Below, piece by piece: positions 21,238 through 31,526 of a stretch of 64,000 nt of DNA. The translations under genes and the position numbers were made by a program. The notes beneath the pieces were generated by a model, which worked only from the letters and a program-made list of their open reading frames with translations, did not search any database and was not told the DNA's origin. The stretch covers positions 62,001 through 126,000 of the forward strand of contig CALNHX010003643.1 of NCBI GenBank assembly GCA_940337035.1, read 5' to 3'. This DNA is from Agriotes lineatus. Lineage: Eukaryota; Arthropoda; Insecta; Coleoptera; Elateridae. The first letter of the stretch is position 1. Every line of letters begins with the position of its first letter.

Positions 21238-21314
21238 ATTCAATTTTACTGTTAATATTCGAAACATTTTAATATTCTGTAATATTAAGAGCGCTTGTTT
21301 TGCATCAAATAAAA

Positions 21315-22525
21315 ATGACGACTTCTGAAATACTAAACGTTACTGAAACAGCTTTTCAAGATAACTCGATTGTCTATGCGGAGAAACATACGCATTGCCC
21401 TATTCTTCTACAACATTTAATAATAACCATGAAATACGAATACCTATTTTACATCAAGATGTGTTCACTTTACCGTGCAACAGTGTTATATGTTTCGAAG
21501 GTAAATTGTTAAAGGATGCAGATAGTAAAGCTACTGCAACGGGATCATTTGCAAATTTAGGCAAATCTCACCTACTAGATGAAATTAAATATGAACTTGA
21601 TGGTGTAGTGGTTGATCGTGTAAGAAATGTCGGCATAACTGCAATTATGAAAGCCTACGTGTCATATAATTCGACTCAAAGTATTCGTTTGGAGAATGCA
21701 GGTTGTACGCCTACCAAAACATCTATTGACGGATTGGTCGATTCAAAAGGTAATTTTCAGATATTTGTCCCCTGCAAAATGTTGATGGGAGTTTTTGAAG
21801 ACTTTAGAAAAATTTTACTAAACGTTCGACAAGAATTAGTACTTATTAGAAGCAATCAATATTTAAATGCTGTTATTAATACGGTCGATGAAAAACTTAA
21901 AGTAGAATTAACAAAAGTGTATTGGAGAGTACCACACATTTCGGTGGCCGATGTAAATCGTTTAAAATTATTAAAATACATTGAGCAAAGTAGTCAGTTG
22001 GAAATCAATTTTAGAAGTTGGGAATTGCACGAGTATCCTGCATTACAACAGACAAAACGACACACTTGGGCTATAAAAAATGTTAGTCAAGTAGAAACTC
22101 CACGTCACATTATTGTAGGCTTCCAAACAGACCGAAAAAATATGGCCCAATTTGATTCTTGCGATTTAAGAAATATTACACTTTACCTCAATTCCGAAAG
22201 ATGTCCCTATGATAATTTAAATCTGGAATTTGCCAGCCATCGATATGCGCAATTGTATGAAATGTTTGCAAGTTTTCAATCATATTACTACGAGCATGAC
22301 AGTCAGTCTGTTCTTACGCCCGCACAATTCAAAAGTATAGCTCCGCTAGTCGTAATAGATTGTTCTAGACAAAATGAGTCATTAAAAGGCGGTGCTGTAG
22401 ATATTCGACTTGAATTCGAAACCAATACTGATATACCAAAAAACACTTCAGCTTACGCATTGATTTTATTCGATCGAAAAGTGAAATATAATCCTTTTAC
22501 CAGTGACATAAAAATAGTTAGCTAG
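21315..22525 (+). pseudogene. MCP: Major capsid (hexon-like) protein, frameshifted near start
   Basis: The double jelly-roll major capsid protein. The ATG at 21,315 opens MTTSEILNVTETAFQDNSI, the usual Polinton capsid start. About 26 codons on, near 21,393, the frame changes (length 1,211 bp, one base short of a multiple of three). The remaining 376 codons run unbroken to 22,525: PYSSTTFNNNHEIRIPILHQ, DEIKYELDGVVVDRVRNVG, YWRVPHISVADVNR, INFRSWELHEYPAL and SAYALILFDRKVKYNP are the family's landmarks. With the small break it cannot be made whole from this copy. It follows the penton gene, the standard order. Confidence 0.9.
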
Positions 22526-22575
22526 ATACTAGTTCGACTAGTTGCAGATTGATTGTTCTTTCGACAACATTAGCG

Positions 22576-23076
22576 ATGAAATTTATAGATATTCAAGGCT
22601 TTCAGTATAAAAATAGCAACTTTATTTGCAAAGAAATAGCTGTATATGATAGTGATACAAATGTTACAATCCACCGGATAGTAGAACCGCCGATACAGTA
22701 CGAACACCTTTCAAATTCTCTAAAAGATCAAGTGATTTGGCTTACAACTAATTTGCACGGGTTAGAATGGAGCAATAATAATCAGCATGACACAATACCC
22801 TACGAAAAATTGTCTCTGTACATACGAGAGGTCATACAAAGCGGTGATTCCATATTTCTCAAAGGATTAGATAAAAGAAGATGGTTTAAAAAAATGCTGA
22901 TTGGAGAACAAACTGATAATGTAAAATTTGTCGATTTACCAGCTTGCCCAAATATAAAACAATTAAAGACTTTGTATAATTATATTAATTTTTGTTCTCA
23001 TCATATTGGTACACGGGTTCAATGTGCCATACAAAATGTTCACATTTTGCACAAGTGGTATAATCAAAACCATTAA
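22576..23076 (+). CDS. Conserved Polinton protein of unknown function (MKFIDIQGF type)
   Basis: 166 residues from ATG 22,576. It starts MKFIDIQGFQYKNSNFICKE, has VIWLTTNLHGLEWSNN at about 60-75, IFLKGLDKRRWFKK at about 102-115 and CPNIKQLKTLYNYINFCSHH near the end. This pattern is common downstream of the capsid gene in arthropod Polintons. The IDIQGF opening, the charged KGLDKRRW block and the C/H-containing tail resemble a decayed RNase-H-like or exonuclease fold (D-x-E replaced by D-x-Q), which is a hypothesis only. The frame is intact. A start 9 codons earlier would need a non-ATG codon. Confidence 0.65.
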   Translation: MKFIDIQGFQYKNSNFICKEIAVYDSDTNVTIHRIVEPPIQYEHLSNSLKDQVIWLTTNLHGLEWSNNNQHDTIPYEKLSLYIREVIQSGDSIFLKGLDKRRWFKKMLIGEQTDNVKFVDLPACPNIKQLKTLYNYINFCSHHIGTRVQCAIQNVHILHKWYNQNH

Positions 23077-23108
23077 TCGCAGTTATCGCATCTGCTGTCT
23101 ACTTGTTC

Positions 23109-23138
23109 AGACATGTTCAGACTTGTCCAGACCTGTTA
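23109..23138. promoter_or_regulatory. Triple p53-like decamer array
   Basis: AGACATGTTC, AGACTTGTCC and AGACCTGTTA are contiguous. The first two fit RRRCWWGYYY exactly, the third with two mismatches. A weaker fourth decamer (CTACTTGTTC) abuts on the left. The array is about 95 bp before the next ATG and 45 bp before a TATA box. Confidence 0.45.
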
Positions 23139-23182
23139 TAGCTTACGCAAACACTTCCTGCAGCCGGTGTAAGGTAGGGGAA

Positions 23183-23198
23183 ATATTATATATAAGAA
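23183..23198 (+). promoter_or_regulatory. TATA-box promoter of the proline-rich ORF
   Basis: TATTATATATAAGAATAC lies about 40 bp before the ATG at 23,233, a good distance for a TATA box with a very short leader. Confidence 0.55.
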
Positions 23199-23232
23199 TA
23201 CTAATCATAGAAATATTAGTTTTACGATAACA

Positions 23233-23694
23233 ATGATGTCAAAAGCCTTTACCGAAGACTGCTTCTCAAATCATAGTTGGGATTTTGACTCATGGGCTGA
23301 CGATCCGTGGAGCCAAGAGGAGGAGGTTATACTCTGGAGTGAGACTGAAGGAAATATAGAGTCTCCTCCTCCTCCACCTCCTCCAATGGGACAACCACAC
23401 TCCTGGTCGTCTAACATAACAAAGGTGGAGGGCTGCAGCTGTATAAATTATGCCAACATTCAGGGGTGGTTAAGCCCAACACAAAATTTTGAGGGGTGCA
23501 CACTACTACAGCAACCCGAACTGGAACAGGTGTCACCACCACTACCATCATCACCCCCATCACCACCACCATCTTCGTTTCAAGCAACATATAGTTTTAC
23601 ACTTCCTGAACCAACACTGCCTCTAGATTTAAATCCCATAAAGATAGAAATTAAGTTAGGTAATAAACTTATACATGTAATTATCCAAGATTAA
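23233..23694 (+). CDS. Acidic, proline-rich Polinton ORF of unknown function
   Basis: 153 residues. The N-terminus is acidic and aromatic (DFDSWADDPWSQEEEVILWS). A PPPPPPP run sits at about residues 45-51. The middle is Ser/Cys-containing (EGCSCINYANIQGWLS). A second proline/serine stretch follows, and the end is ordered (PIKIEIKLGNKLIHVIIQD). The acidic-Trp start looks like a transcription-activation domain. It is preceded by its own TATA box and the p53-like array and followed by AATAAA, so it looks like an independently controlled gene. No family is recognised. Confidence 0.5.
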   Translation: MMSKAFTEDCFSNHSWDFDSWADDPWSQEEEVILWSETEGNIESPPPPPPPMGQPHSWSSNITKVEGCSCINYANIQGWLSPTQNFEGCTLLQQPELEQVSPPLPSSPPSPPPSSFQATYSFTLPEPTLPLDLNPIKIEIKLGNKLIHVIIQD

Positions 23695-23839
23695 AATAAA
23701 AGACTTTTAATTTTTAATATGTGTTTTATTTCATTAATATATATATACACCGTATTTACCCATAAGCAAAAAAAACTTGACAAGGAGCAGGAGAATAAAT
23801 GTACACTTAAATATATTCTTTATTTAATGATTATACATA

Positions 23840-24211
23840 TTATTTATACATCAGGGAAACAGAACTTAACAATGTGTAAGTATCGATATAGTCTTGAGGT
23901 GTTGTTGAAGGCCAGGGACCGGAACATGGACCGCTTCTCCAACCAACAGCTTCACCATTTTGCGCTTTTCTGATATTTTCTTCAAGCCATTTAAAAATAT
24001 CTGTGTGGTGGCGAACAACGCTAGGCTGAAATATATAAGTTATATGGTTAGTCTTTAAATATTCGAATAAGTCTTGTAGAAACTTGCTGTGGGCATAATA
24101 AGCAGCCTCAAAGACTGCATCGTGACGAAAATATGGATATTGCTGTTGCTCAACAGTTGCAAATTCGATTCGAGAGCCAGATGATATTGTTTCAATAAAA
24201 AAATGCCCCAA
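23840..24211 (-). CDS. Unrecognised ORF overlapping the PolB 3' end
   Basis: A minus-strand frame of 123 codons (GHFFIETISSGSRIEFATVE, then YPYFRHDAVFEAAYYAHSKF, then YIFQPSVVRHHTDIFKWLEE). It lacks an ATG and joins directly, in another frame, to the conserved end of PolB (DTLPWG). It may be a C-terminal extension of PolB after a frame change, or a separate gene that has lost its start. No motif is recognised. Confidence 0.35.
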   Translation of the reverse strand: MGHFFIETISSGSRIEFATVEQQQYPYFRHDAVFEAAYYAHSKFLQDLFEYLKTNHITYIFQPSVVRHHTDIFKWLEENIRKAQNGEAVGWRSGPCSGPWPSTTPQDYIDTYTLLSSVSLMYK

Positions 24212-27200
24212 GGCAAAGTGTCAGTATACATACAGTTTACTATTCTTTTGTCATCATGTGGGTCTAAAGCCTTTTTCTTTGTTTTAAAGAAAATACGTTA
24301 TACTGATTGCAAAATACTGTTTCGTTATTAAACAGGCAGTCTTTGTAATCGTCAAATGTAATTCTATTCAAAGCAGCTCTGGTAATACCTTTAGCTTTCT
24401 TTGAAATTTTAAATTCTCCATTCTCAGCATCCTCTAATGTTTTGAAAGCATACAATTTTGCACGTAGACCAACAAATTCGGTAATTATTTTACCACTCAT
24501 TTCGTCTTTCATTAGACCTATTACTTTTTTATTAACTTGTGGAAGGTTATATGGATTGTTCGGAGGATAATCGCTTGTATCAAATTTGTGAATATCTTCT
24601 CGTATATATTTGGAAGGGTAAAGTGATATATAAGACTATCAGTGTCTGTGTACAGCAGTTTTGCTTGATTACCCATCATCTGTTTAATATAATTATAATG
24701 AAAATCGTATATTAACATTTTTGAAATATCTAGGATTGAAAATCCAACGTATATTAGCTTATTTAAAACTATTTCCAACTGATTTAATTCTATAAGTACC
24801 AAGTCTTTATCTAAAATAGTACAGCTGTGAAAATTTGGTTTTGATATATATGCACTGGCTCAGTACCTACCTTCCCATTTAGAAATTAATTTTATTGTTT
24901 TGTATTTTCTAACATTTTCCATAGTTTTTCCAAATACAGTGTTATTCATAAGTTTATAAAAATCTTTTTCAAAATTATTTTTGGCGGCTTGTCTTAATTT
25001 TGTATTTAAATCTATGTACGGTTTAAGCCAAGCTGATTGCTTAAATTTTAATATTCTATGAGTTTTTACAATTTTCAGCCCTAAACTTAGAGCTTGCTGC
25101 AGATTGCGGTAATGTATTACGTAGTTTTTTTTTTAAATAATGTGGTTATCAATTTTGATTGTTTAGATGTTGGCGGTGTATAATGGTCAGGACATAGAGG
25201 CAAATTTTTGTGAAGTTCAGATAAATTTTGAGGGTATTCTTAATCGACTTCATAAATATAGCCTGTTTCAGAATTTTCCGGAGTATTTAAATGATCAATA
25301 TTAGAAATGTCTAAATCATTTACCCATTCAAACCCTCCTTACGGTAGATATTCAGACATCCCGGCTCCGTACATGTTATTAATATCTAAATACAGGATAT
25401 ACGATTCAAGCTCGGCTTCTACATATTTTTCGCCCATATATCGATTATTAGCTTTAGCGTATCGATTCGAACACTGTGCTAACCCTCCTCTAATACCCCT
25501 CTCTATGAACAACAGTTGATCTATATCTGTCAGCAGCTCAAGTTTAACTTTAGTAGTTTTTAACATTGCCTGAAATGCCAATCCTGGTGCGGTGTAAAAG
25601 TGTAGAGCATCCAATCCATACGTTTTCATACAATTTTCTCTAAAATTCTCAAACACATCAGCTAAGAGTAGAACATCAACTGTAAGGTACATATCAGCAT
25701 ACTGGCCTAGAGTTTGCATATTAAATGTGTTCCAAACACGCAGTGCATGTTCATAATTTTCATCTGAAATAGCTGTTCCATGCAGCTGACTAAAAAATTG
25801 TGTTTTGTAAGGAAGACTTTTATCATTCAACTTTTCAAAATTGTTTAGGTAGTCGTATGGAAAGATACCCTTACGTAGTAATAATTCAAATTCTTCTTCG
25901 CTCTTGCAAAATTTGCTTGTAATAGTTTTTAAATTGTTCGGTAAATTTTATGACAATTGTTCTAAACTGCTAGCCATAAATCGAAATGAGTCTAAAAATC
26001 TAAAATCAATATTTGTACCATCCACATGTTTTGTAAATGATATAAATTTTTCCTTATTTATAGGCAACAATTTAATATCTCCCATAATCAGTTTTGCCAA
26101 TGGTTTTATAATAAAATGTGCACCATAACCGCTGAGATTATGAAAGAGAACGGGAATATAATGTGCATCTTTATAGTTAAGATTACAGTGTTGATGAGCA
26201 CTACCTCTATACTCACCTGTCTGATGATTGTGATCACGTACACACACGTCTTTATCAGCGAAAGGTTGTTTACAAATGTAACAGCATACCGATTTTTGAA
26301 ACGATTCGTTTTCCTGCTGGCTAATATCCACAGGCTGTATATTTGTCAGTATATTATTTACTTGATATGCTATAGATTGTAATTCTTTTACAAACCATTC
26401 CATACAGTCGGCACCACGATATATATTAAATCGAGACAAACTATCGTCATATGAACATTTTAAATAATATGCAATACTAAATGGAACATGTTTTTGATAA
26501 ACCCCCGCATTTTCGGAAACAACGTTCTGTTCTTTCTCTAAAACACACTCCGCGTCTGCGTAGATTGAAAATGGTACTTTTTCCTGATATTTATAGTCTT
26601 TAAATTCTATTGTTGTACCTTCTTCGGGCATTGTAATTTTAGCTTCATTTACACTATTACAATTTCTAATGTGATTTAAATATGATTCTTTAGTTACGAA
26701 ATGATTTAAACACGTATCACATACTAAAGTTTGAGATTTTTTCTTATGCATTTGAGCTGTAACCAATCTAGATAAGTTTCTTATCCAACAGAAATGGAAC
26801 TGCCGCTCATCGTTGGATATCGTTAACAAATGTATAGCATCTTTATTAATTTGAGTATTTTTACTAATATATATGGGCAGTACTAAATTTTTACCAAATT
26901 TGTTTTTTCTTTCTAGCGTATATACATTTATACGTAAATCATTCATTGTTTCAAATTTTGATATATTTTTTAATTTAATTGGAAATTCTAGCCCCGAGTA
27001 CTTTAAAACTTCATTGAAATGTGGATATGAAGATATTCTAGAGGAATTTCCATTTGCAGGATATAATGCTGACACTACTGACCACAAAAAACAATATTCA
27101 TCATCATTTTTTACGTTAATCACGGCCTTTTTATTTTTAATATCTTTAGGTAACTCAATATATTTACCTACTGTTAATGGTGAGTAATGATTTAAATTTA

Positions 27201-27870
27201 CTTTTAAATGTAATATCTCAAGCAAACTCCAACCTGAATCACGTTCTTGAAAATCTTCTAATTTCGTCAACAGCTTATTCTCAACATTAGTCTCATACCA
27301 CTCTTTTAAATTGGTACCAGAATCAATTTTTTCATTTTTAGTAGCAAACGTTCTTAAATCTATCTCGCCACTACTAGGTTTTATAAAATATGCACTAAAT
27401 ATTATATTAGCTTTAAGCCTTAAGTTATTTTTAGTAATTTGTTTCACTTTTATTGAGAAACTTCTGTATGCTTTTGTAAGAAATTCTTGTGGTTCCTTGT
27501 AGCCCAAATTTACAATCATACCTGTTCTTATTCTACTATTGAAACCAGATTCTACATCTTCCCATACCAACTTGTTCTTTTGCTGCTGCTGACCACTCCC
27601 TACACCCGCCCCCTTCTTTGCTAATTTTGCTTTTAAATTTCTCAATAATTGCCGTTGACCCTTTAATAAACTTAAATTTGCCTCTAGCCTGAATAGATTT
27701 TTATTTTTAAAACTATGCTTACGGATAAATCGACTAACAATTAAAATGGTTTTATTTACATGTTTCATCAATGTCTCAGCCTCATCACTATATTTTACAA
27801 TCGCTATCGCGTCTCTGATGGTTTTTATTGAATTTGAACTTAATTCGGTAACGCTGTCTGTTGCAGACAT
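24205..27870 (-). pseudogene. PolB: Protein-primed DNA polymerase B, multiply broken
   Basis: The family B polymerase that replicates Polintons, about 1,220 codons when whole. The intact first frame (27,870-25,948) holds a CDTCLNHF zinc motif (about residue 378), exonuclease I (YADAEC, about 437), a CYICKQPF-DHNHQTG zinc/HNH-like block (about 530-560) and exonuclease II (FHNLSGYGAHF). Later frames hold exonuclease III (YLTVDVLLLAD), motif A (YLDINNMYG), motif B (KLMNNTVFGK), motif C (YTDTDSL, about 24,650), a KKAKG thumb motif and DPHDDKR with DTLPWG at the end. Frame changes occur near 25,948, 25,125, 24,618 and 24,273; in-frame stops near 25,339, 25,241 and 24,861. It is dead. Confidence 0.93.
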
Positions 27871-28017
27871 GTTCGCGCGCGTGCGGTTGTAATACTAACT
27901 CTTTCAGAAAGCCGAGCCGGTCTATTTATTCATCATCGCAGCTGATAATGGAGGCCATTAACTGCGTCAGCAAAAAATTCAGACAAAGGCTTCATTCAAT
28001 TTAGCAGTCGTGCAGAT
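27871..28017 (-). promoter_or_regulatory. PolB upstream region
   Basis: 147 bp between the PolB ATG and the right TIR. It contains TATTTATTC-type AT runs near 27,920 and GCGCGCGTGCGG just before the start codon. The p53-like element of the right TIR is about 200 bp upstream of the ATG. A promoter here is inferred. Confidence 0.35.
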
Positions 28018-28708
28018 TTTTCTCAAACAATGGGTTCCTTTGTTCAATTTTTAACAGCTTTGCACATTTCTCAAACATGTCTGGACAAGTCTAAAGCTTC
28101 AGACAATAACATCCTGTTTATCTGATAATGGAGATCAGCAAAAATTCCTCCAGACAACAATGGCTTCATTGTCCAATTATCGTGCTGATTTTAAAACAAT
28201 GGATGTCATTGTTCTATTTACCAGCTTTGCACATTTTAATCTCCAGACAACAATGGCTTCATTGTCGAATTATCGTGCTGATTGTAAAACAATGGATGTC
28301 ATTGTTCTATTTACCAGCTTTGCACATTTTAATCTCCAGACAACAATGGCTTTATTGTCCAATGTCGTGCAGATTTCTCAAACAATGGATGTCATTGTTC
28401 TATTTACTGATAACAACATCCTGCAAGAATGGACATGTCTACATTCCTAGACGATGAGTCACATCCTGTCGAGCCTGAGAAAATTTTGATAAGTCTTGTA
28501 AAAATTTCAAAATTAGACATTTAGCCCAAAAATTCCCGGAAGTGGCACTTGACCTAGGTGAGGCCCGTGACCTTGACCCCGGCTAGACCCGTGACCCCCG
28601 GCTAGACTTAGCCAAGTTTCAAACCAGAGGCCAATGACCTCGCCACGTGACACTTAGCCAAGTTCCAAACCAATCGAAGTGTCCCAGAACCCGCCTAACT
28701 ACACTACT
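28018..28708 (-). repeat. Polinton right terminal inverted repeat
   Basis: Inverted copy of 11,377-12,062, ending CGCCTAACTACACTACT. It carries the same 93-bp tandem units (about 28,150-28,400). Confidence 0.93.
28073..28092. promoter_or_regulatory. p53-family-like response element, right TIR
   Basis: AAACATGTCT and GGACAAGTCT abut, each an exact RRRCWWGYYY match; this is the mirror of 11,988-12,007. A half-site, GGACATGTCT, is at 28,431-28,440. The element lies about 200 bp before the PolB start. Confidence 0.4.
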
Positions 28709-28714
28709 TACAAA
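28709..28714. repeat. Polinton target-site duplication, right
   Basis: TACAAA, identical to 11,371-11,376. Confidence 0.92.
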
Positions 28715-30850
28715 CACTGAACATTGGTTTGGCGAAATCATGTCAGCGCACGCTGTTAAAAATTTATTTCTTTTCGTTTTGCGGACAGATCATTGTCCAA
28801 TCTCACTCTAAAGTATTTTTAAATAAGACATATGCTCTGTTGAATTTTAATAACAATAATTACCTACTTGACACTGCTAAATTGTATGTTATGTTTCATG
28901 GTGATGCCCTTACCTTGGACGTAACATAGATAATTTAACTTCGTCATAGATTAATTAAACATGATGACAATTCCGCTTACTTTATTTGTACACCTTAATG
29001 CCCAGCACTTTTCTATTATGCAGATTCTAAAATGTACAACAAATAGTTTTCATTAATATAATACAATAAAGGAAGTATCTGACTAATCCCAAAAATTCGA
29101 AATTCAGTTTTCAACAAATCTTAGAGTCTTTAGAGTCCCCTGAACCCAAAAAACATGTTTTTGTTCATTGGTCTGTCTGCCAGTCTGTCTATCTCTCTAT
29201 TTGTCTGGAATCGGAAGTATGGGGTTTACTCTCGGGAGTTTTCAGCTTTTTTCGCTTAAAAACGTGTTTTATCAAACGTTACATTTTCATTAAATGTTTA
29301 ATCTGTATTGATGTGAGATAGGTGATTATCCCGTTGAATACCTTTAATATGGGTTTCTTTTGTTTTTCCTTGTTTTATTAACTCCTATTTAATAGGTCAT
29401 TATAGCGAACTAATAAAATCGAAAATCTGAAACTTTAACCATGGATTTTGTGTAAGAACGACCACAACTACAATATTTTGACTGGTTATACAGAAAGCCG
29501 TTATCAACTTTGTTATTTTAAATACAGCACCCGGTACATTATTACATTTTTGAATTCGGCTTAAAATTTTAGAGGAAATTTGTTTTTCTACTCTCTATTT
29601 TGTACAGTTCTGTAGAATTTGTAATGTTTGAAGATTTTTGACAGAACCTTAAAAATTAAAAATAAAGTTTTTGACTAATTATAAGATCACTATAAAAGAA
29701 AGTTGTGTGCGTGTATCACACCAGATTTTTAAAAATGCCGATTAGGCATTATAATACAATGCAAGCACAATAAAACGATTTAGAGGTATTTACATCTTTA
29801 TGAATTTATTTAACATAAAAATGTTTTTTACAAAACAGAGTTAATGGTAATACTGTTGAATGAAATCTAATTCTAACAACTTATAGTCGTAAAAAATACA
29901 ATATTAAAAATCTAAATCCCTATCATTTTCTAGTTAATTAATATCTGAAACAGAAAATATAAATTTAGTAATTTTCAATAGCAGTACAGCAAAACTAGTC
30001 ACAAATAAATTGTAAATTACCTTTTATTACAGGAGTTTGCTCCTACAAATTTAATTAAACTTGGCACTTTGCAGCCCTTGGAAGAGTTATTTCGACTGTC
30101 AGCCAGTTGTTTATCGGTGGAATTGTATCCAAATAAACGTTCATCTGGAAGAGACATAATACTTATTAACTTATTACATTCACTGCACCACAAAGTTCGA
30201 ATTATTAAAATACGAACGCCCTTAGAAATCAAATAAAGTAGTCGGCTTTCAGTGTCAAGCAATATACTAGATGTTGGATTCTCTTAGGGTCCAGTAAAAA
30301 GGCTAAGTTATACTTGTTAATTTTTAATTTATTACACGTTTAATTGAAAACAAGACAATATTTGTTGTTCTAAAAGTGCGTAAATTAATATTTAAAATAC
30401 TGTAGTTTATAGAAAAACCCAACAAACCCATATATTTTGAGTGACTGCACAAATCATTAAAAAAATCATTATCGATAAATTTTATACCAGTAATATAATG
30501 TAATTACAGAGAAGTGGTCAAAAATGTTATATAAGAAACATTACATATACAAGTGGTGGGGAATTCGTTGAAAGTACCTACTAAAGTGAAGTTACATCGA
30601 GTCTTTTGGCAGATGTATTCAATAAGCATAACTATTATAATTTTGAATCTATGATAATAACATTCAAAATAATATAACTGCTAGTATTTAATTACTATTG
30701 TTATTTCCGCAGTTCTCATAATGAGCATTCCCTTTAAAAATCATAAAAATCTATCAGACATAATTTCTATTTAATGATTTATAAACATCAGCAAACGTTA
30801 AGTATTTCATAGATTACTTCAAAATTTACTAAGCTATAAATAGCTATTTA
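28715..30850. other. AT-rich intergenic stretch
   Basis: No supported gene. Frames such as 28,729-28,929 (+) and 30,017-30,262 (-) have no recognisable content. The sequence is rich in ATTTT runs. Confidence 0.55.
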
Positions 30851-30871
30851 TGTTACAAATACGAAATACAG

Positions 30872-30934
30872 GGCCTTTTTTAGACGAGCTGCAGTTTATG
30901 GCCAAGCAAGCGCAACGAGCGAGGCACATAAATA
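30872..30934 (+). CDS. Candidate host exon (weak)
   Basis: A 63-bp open stretch is bounded by an AG acceptor (AAATACAG) and a consensus donor (AAG followed by GTGAGT). It encodes GPFLDELQFMAKQAQRARHI and two more residues, a helical charged segment not resembling any transposon protein seen here. The polypyrimidine tract before the acceptor is poor. It might be a small internal exon of a host gene, but no partner exon is identified. Confidence 0.25.
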
Positions 30935-31526
30935 AGGTGAGTCTAAAAGTCCGATTTCGTGTGATTTACATACATAATTTTTTATTCTACTGCTTTGGAA
31001 GCGTTTTTTTAAAATATAAAATGACAGCTTAATCGATGAAGTCGGGAAAAGTCGAAGAGGTCATGATCATATCGCAAAATGGGAGTGTTTATTTGATTTC
31101 AACTAATGGAAATGGTTTTAGTTTTTGTTGTTATGGTTATCACTGCCGAAATGTGCAAGTTACTTTTATAAAAAAGAGGGAGTTTTCGTTCGCTAAACGC
31201 AGATCTTTGCATTTACCTTGTCTGTCAAGCCACATACCTAAGTTGTCACGTTTATGACGAAAGTAATAGTATATTAAAATACAAGTTGCAGAAGGCATCT
31301 ATTTGTTCTCTGAATGTCATTTTTTGGCAGTGGTCTATTATGATATGTTTTTCGGACTTTTTCCACTGTCTAGGGTGTAAATCACACAACGTTTCGGCAG
31401 TTTTGATCTACTCGCGTCTTCAGGTGTTCTTGGTATAATATCAGTCCTTCTCAGGACTAACCAAGAACACCTGAAGACGGGAGTAGATCAAAACTCCCGA
31501 AACGTTGTGTGATTTACACCCTAGAC

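Larger units (their letters stand above)
11377..28708. mobile_element. Complete Polinton/Maverick element
   Basis: A self-synthesising DNA transposon of about 17.3 kb. It has TIRs of about 690 bp starting AGTA and ending with the complement (TACT), and a perfect TACAAA duplication. Its genes include PolB, retroviral-type integrase with chromodomain, packaging ATPase, adenovirus-type protease, penton- and hexon-like capsid proteins and a PLA2-type minor protein. This is the polintovirus/adintovirus gene set. At least five genes carry frameshifts or in-frame stops, so this copy is inactive. A probable solo LTR at 17,856-19,474 and an 8-bp satellite at 14,855-15,745 interrupt it. Confidence 0.95.

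Noticed and set aside
25904..27502. Several plus-strand hydrophobic frames
   Set aside because: All are shadows of the PolB reading frame on the minus strand.
11377..28708. Recently integrated infectious virus
   Set aside because: At least five genes are broken, so this copy cannot be intact; the Polinton label is sufficient.
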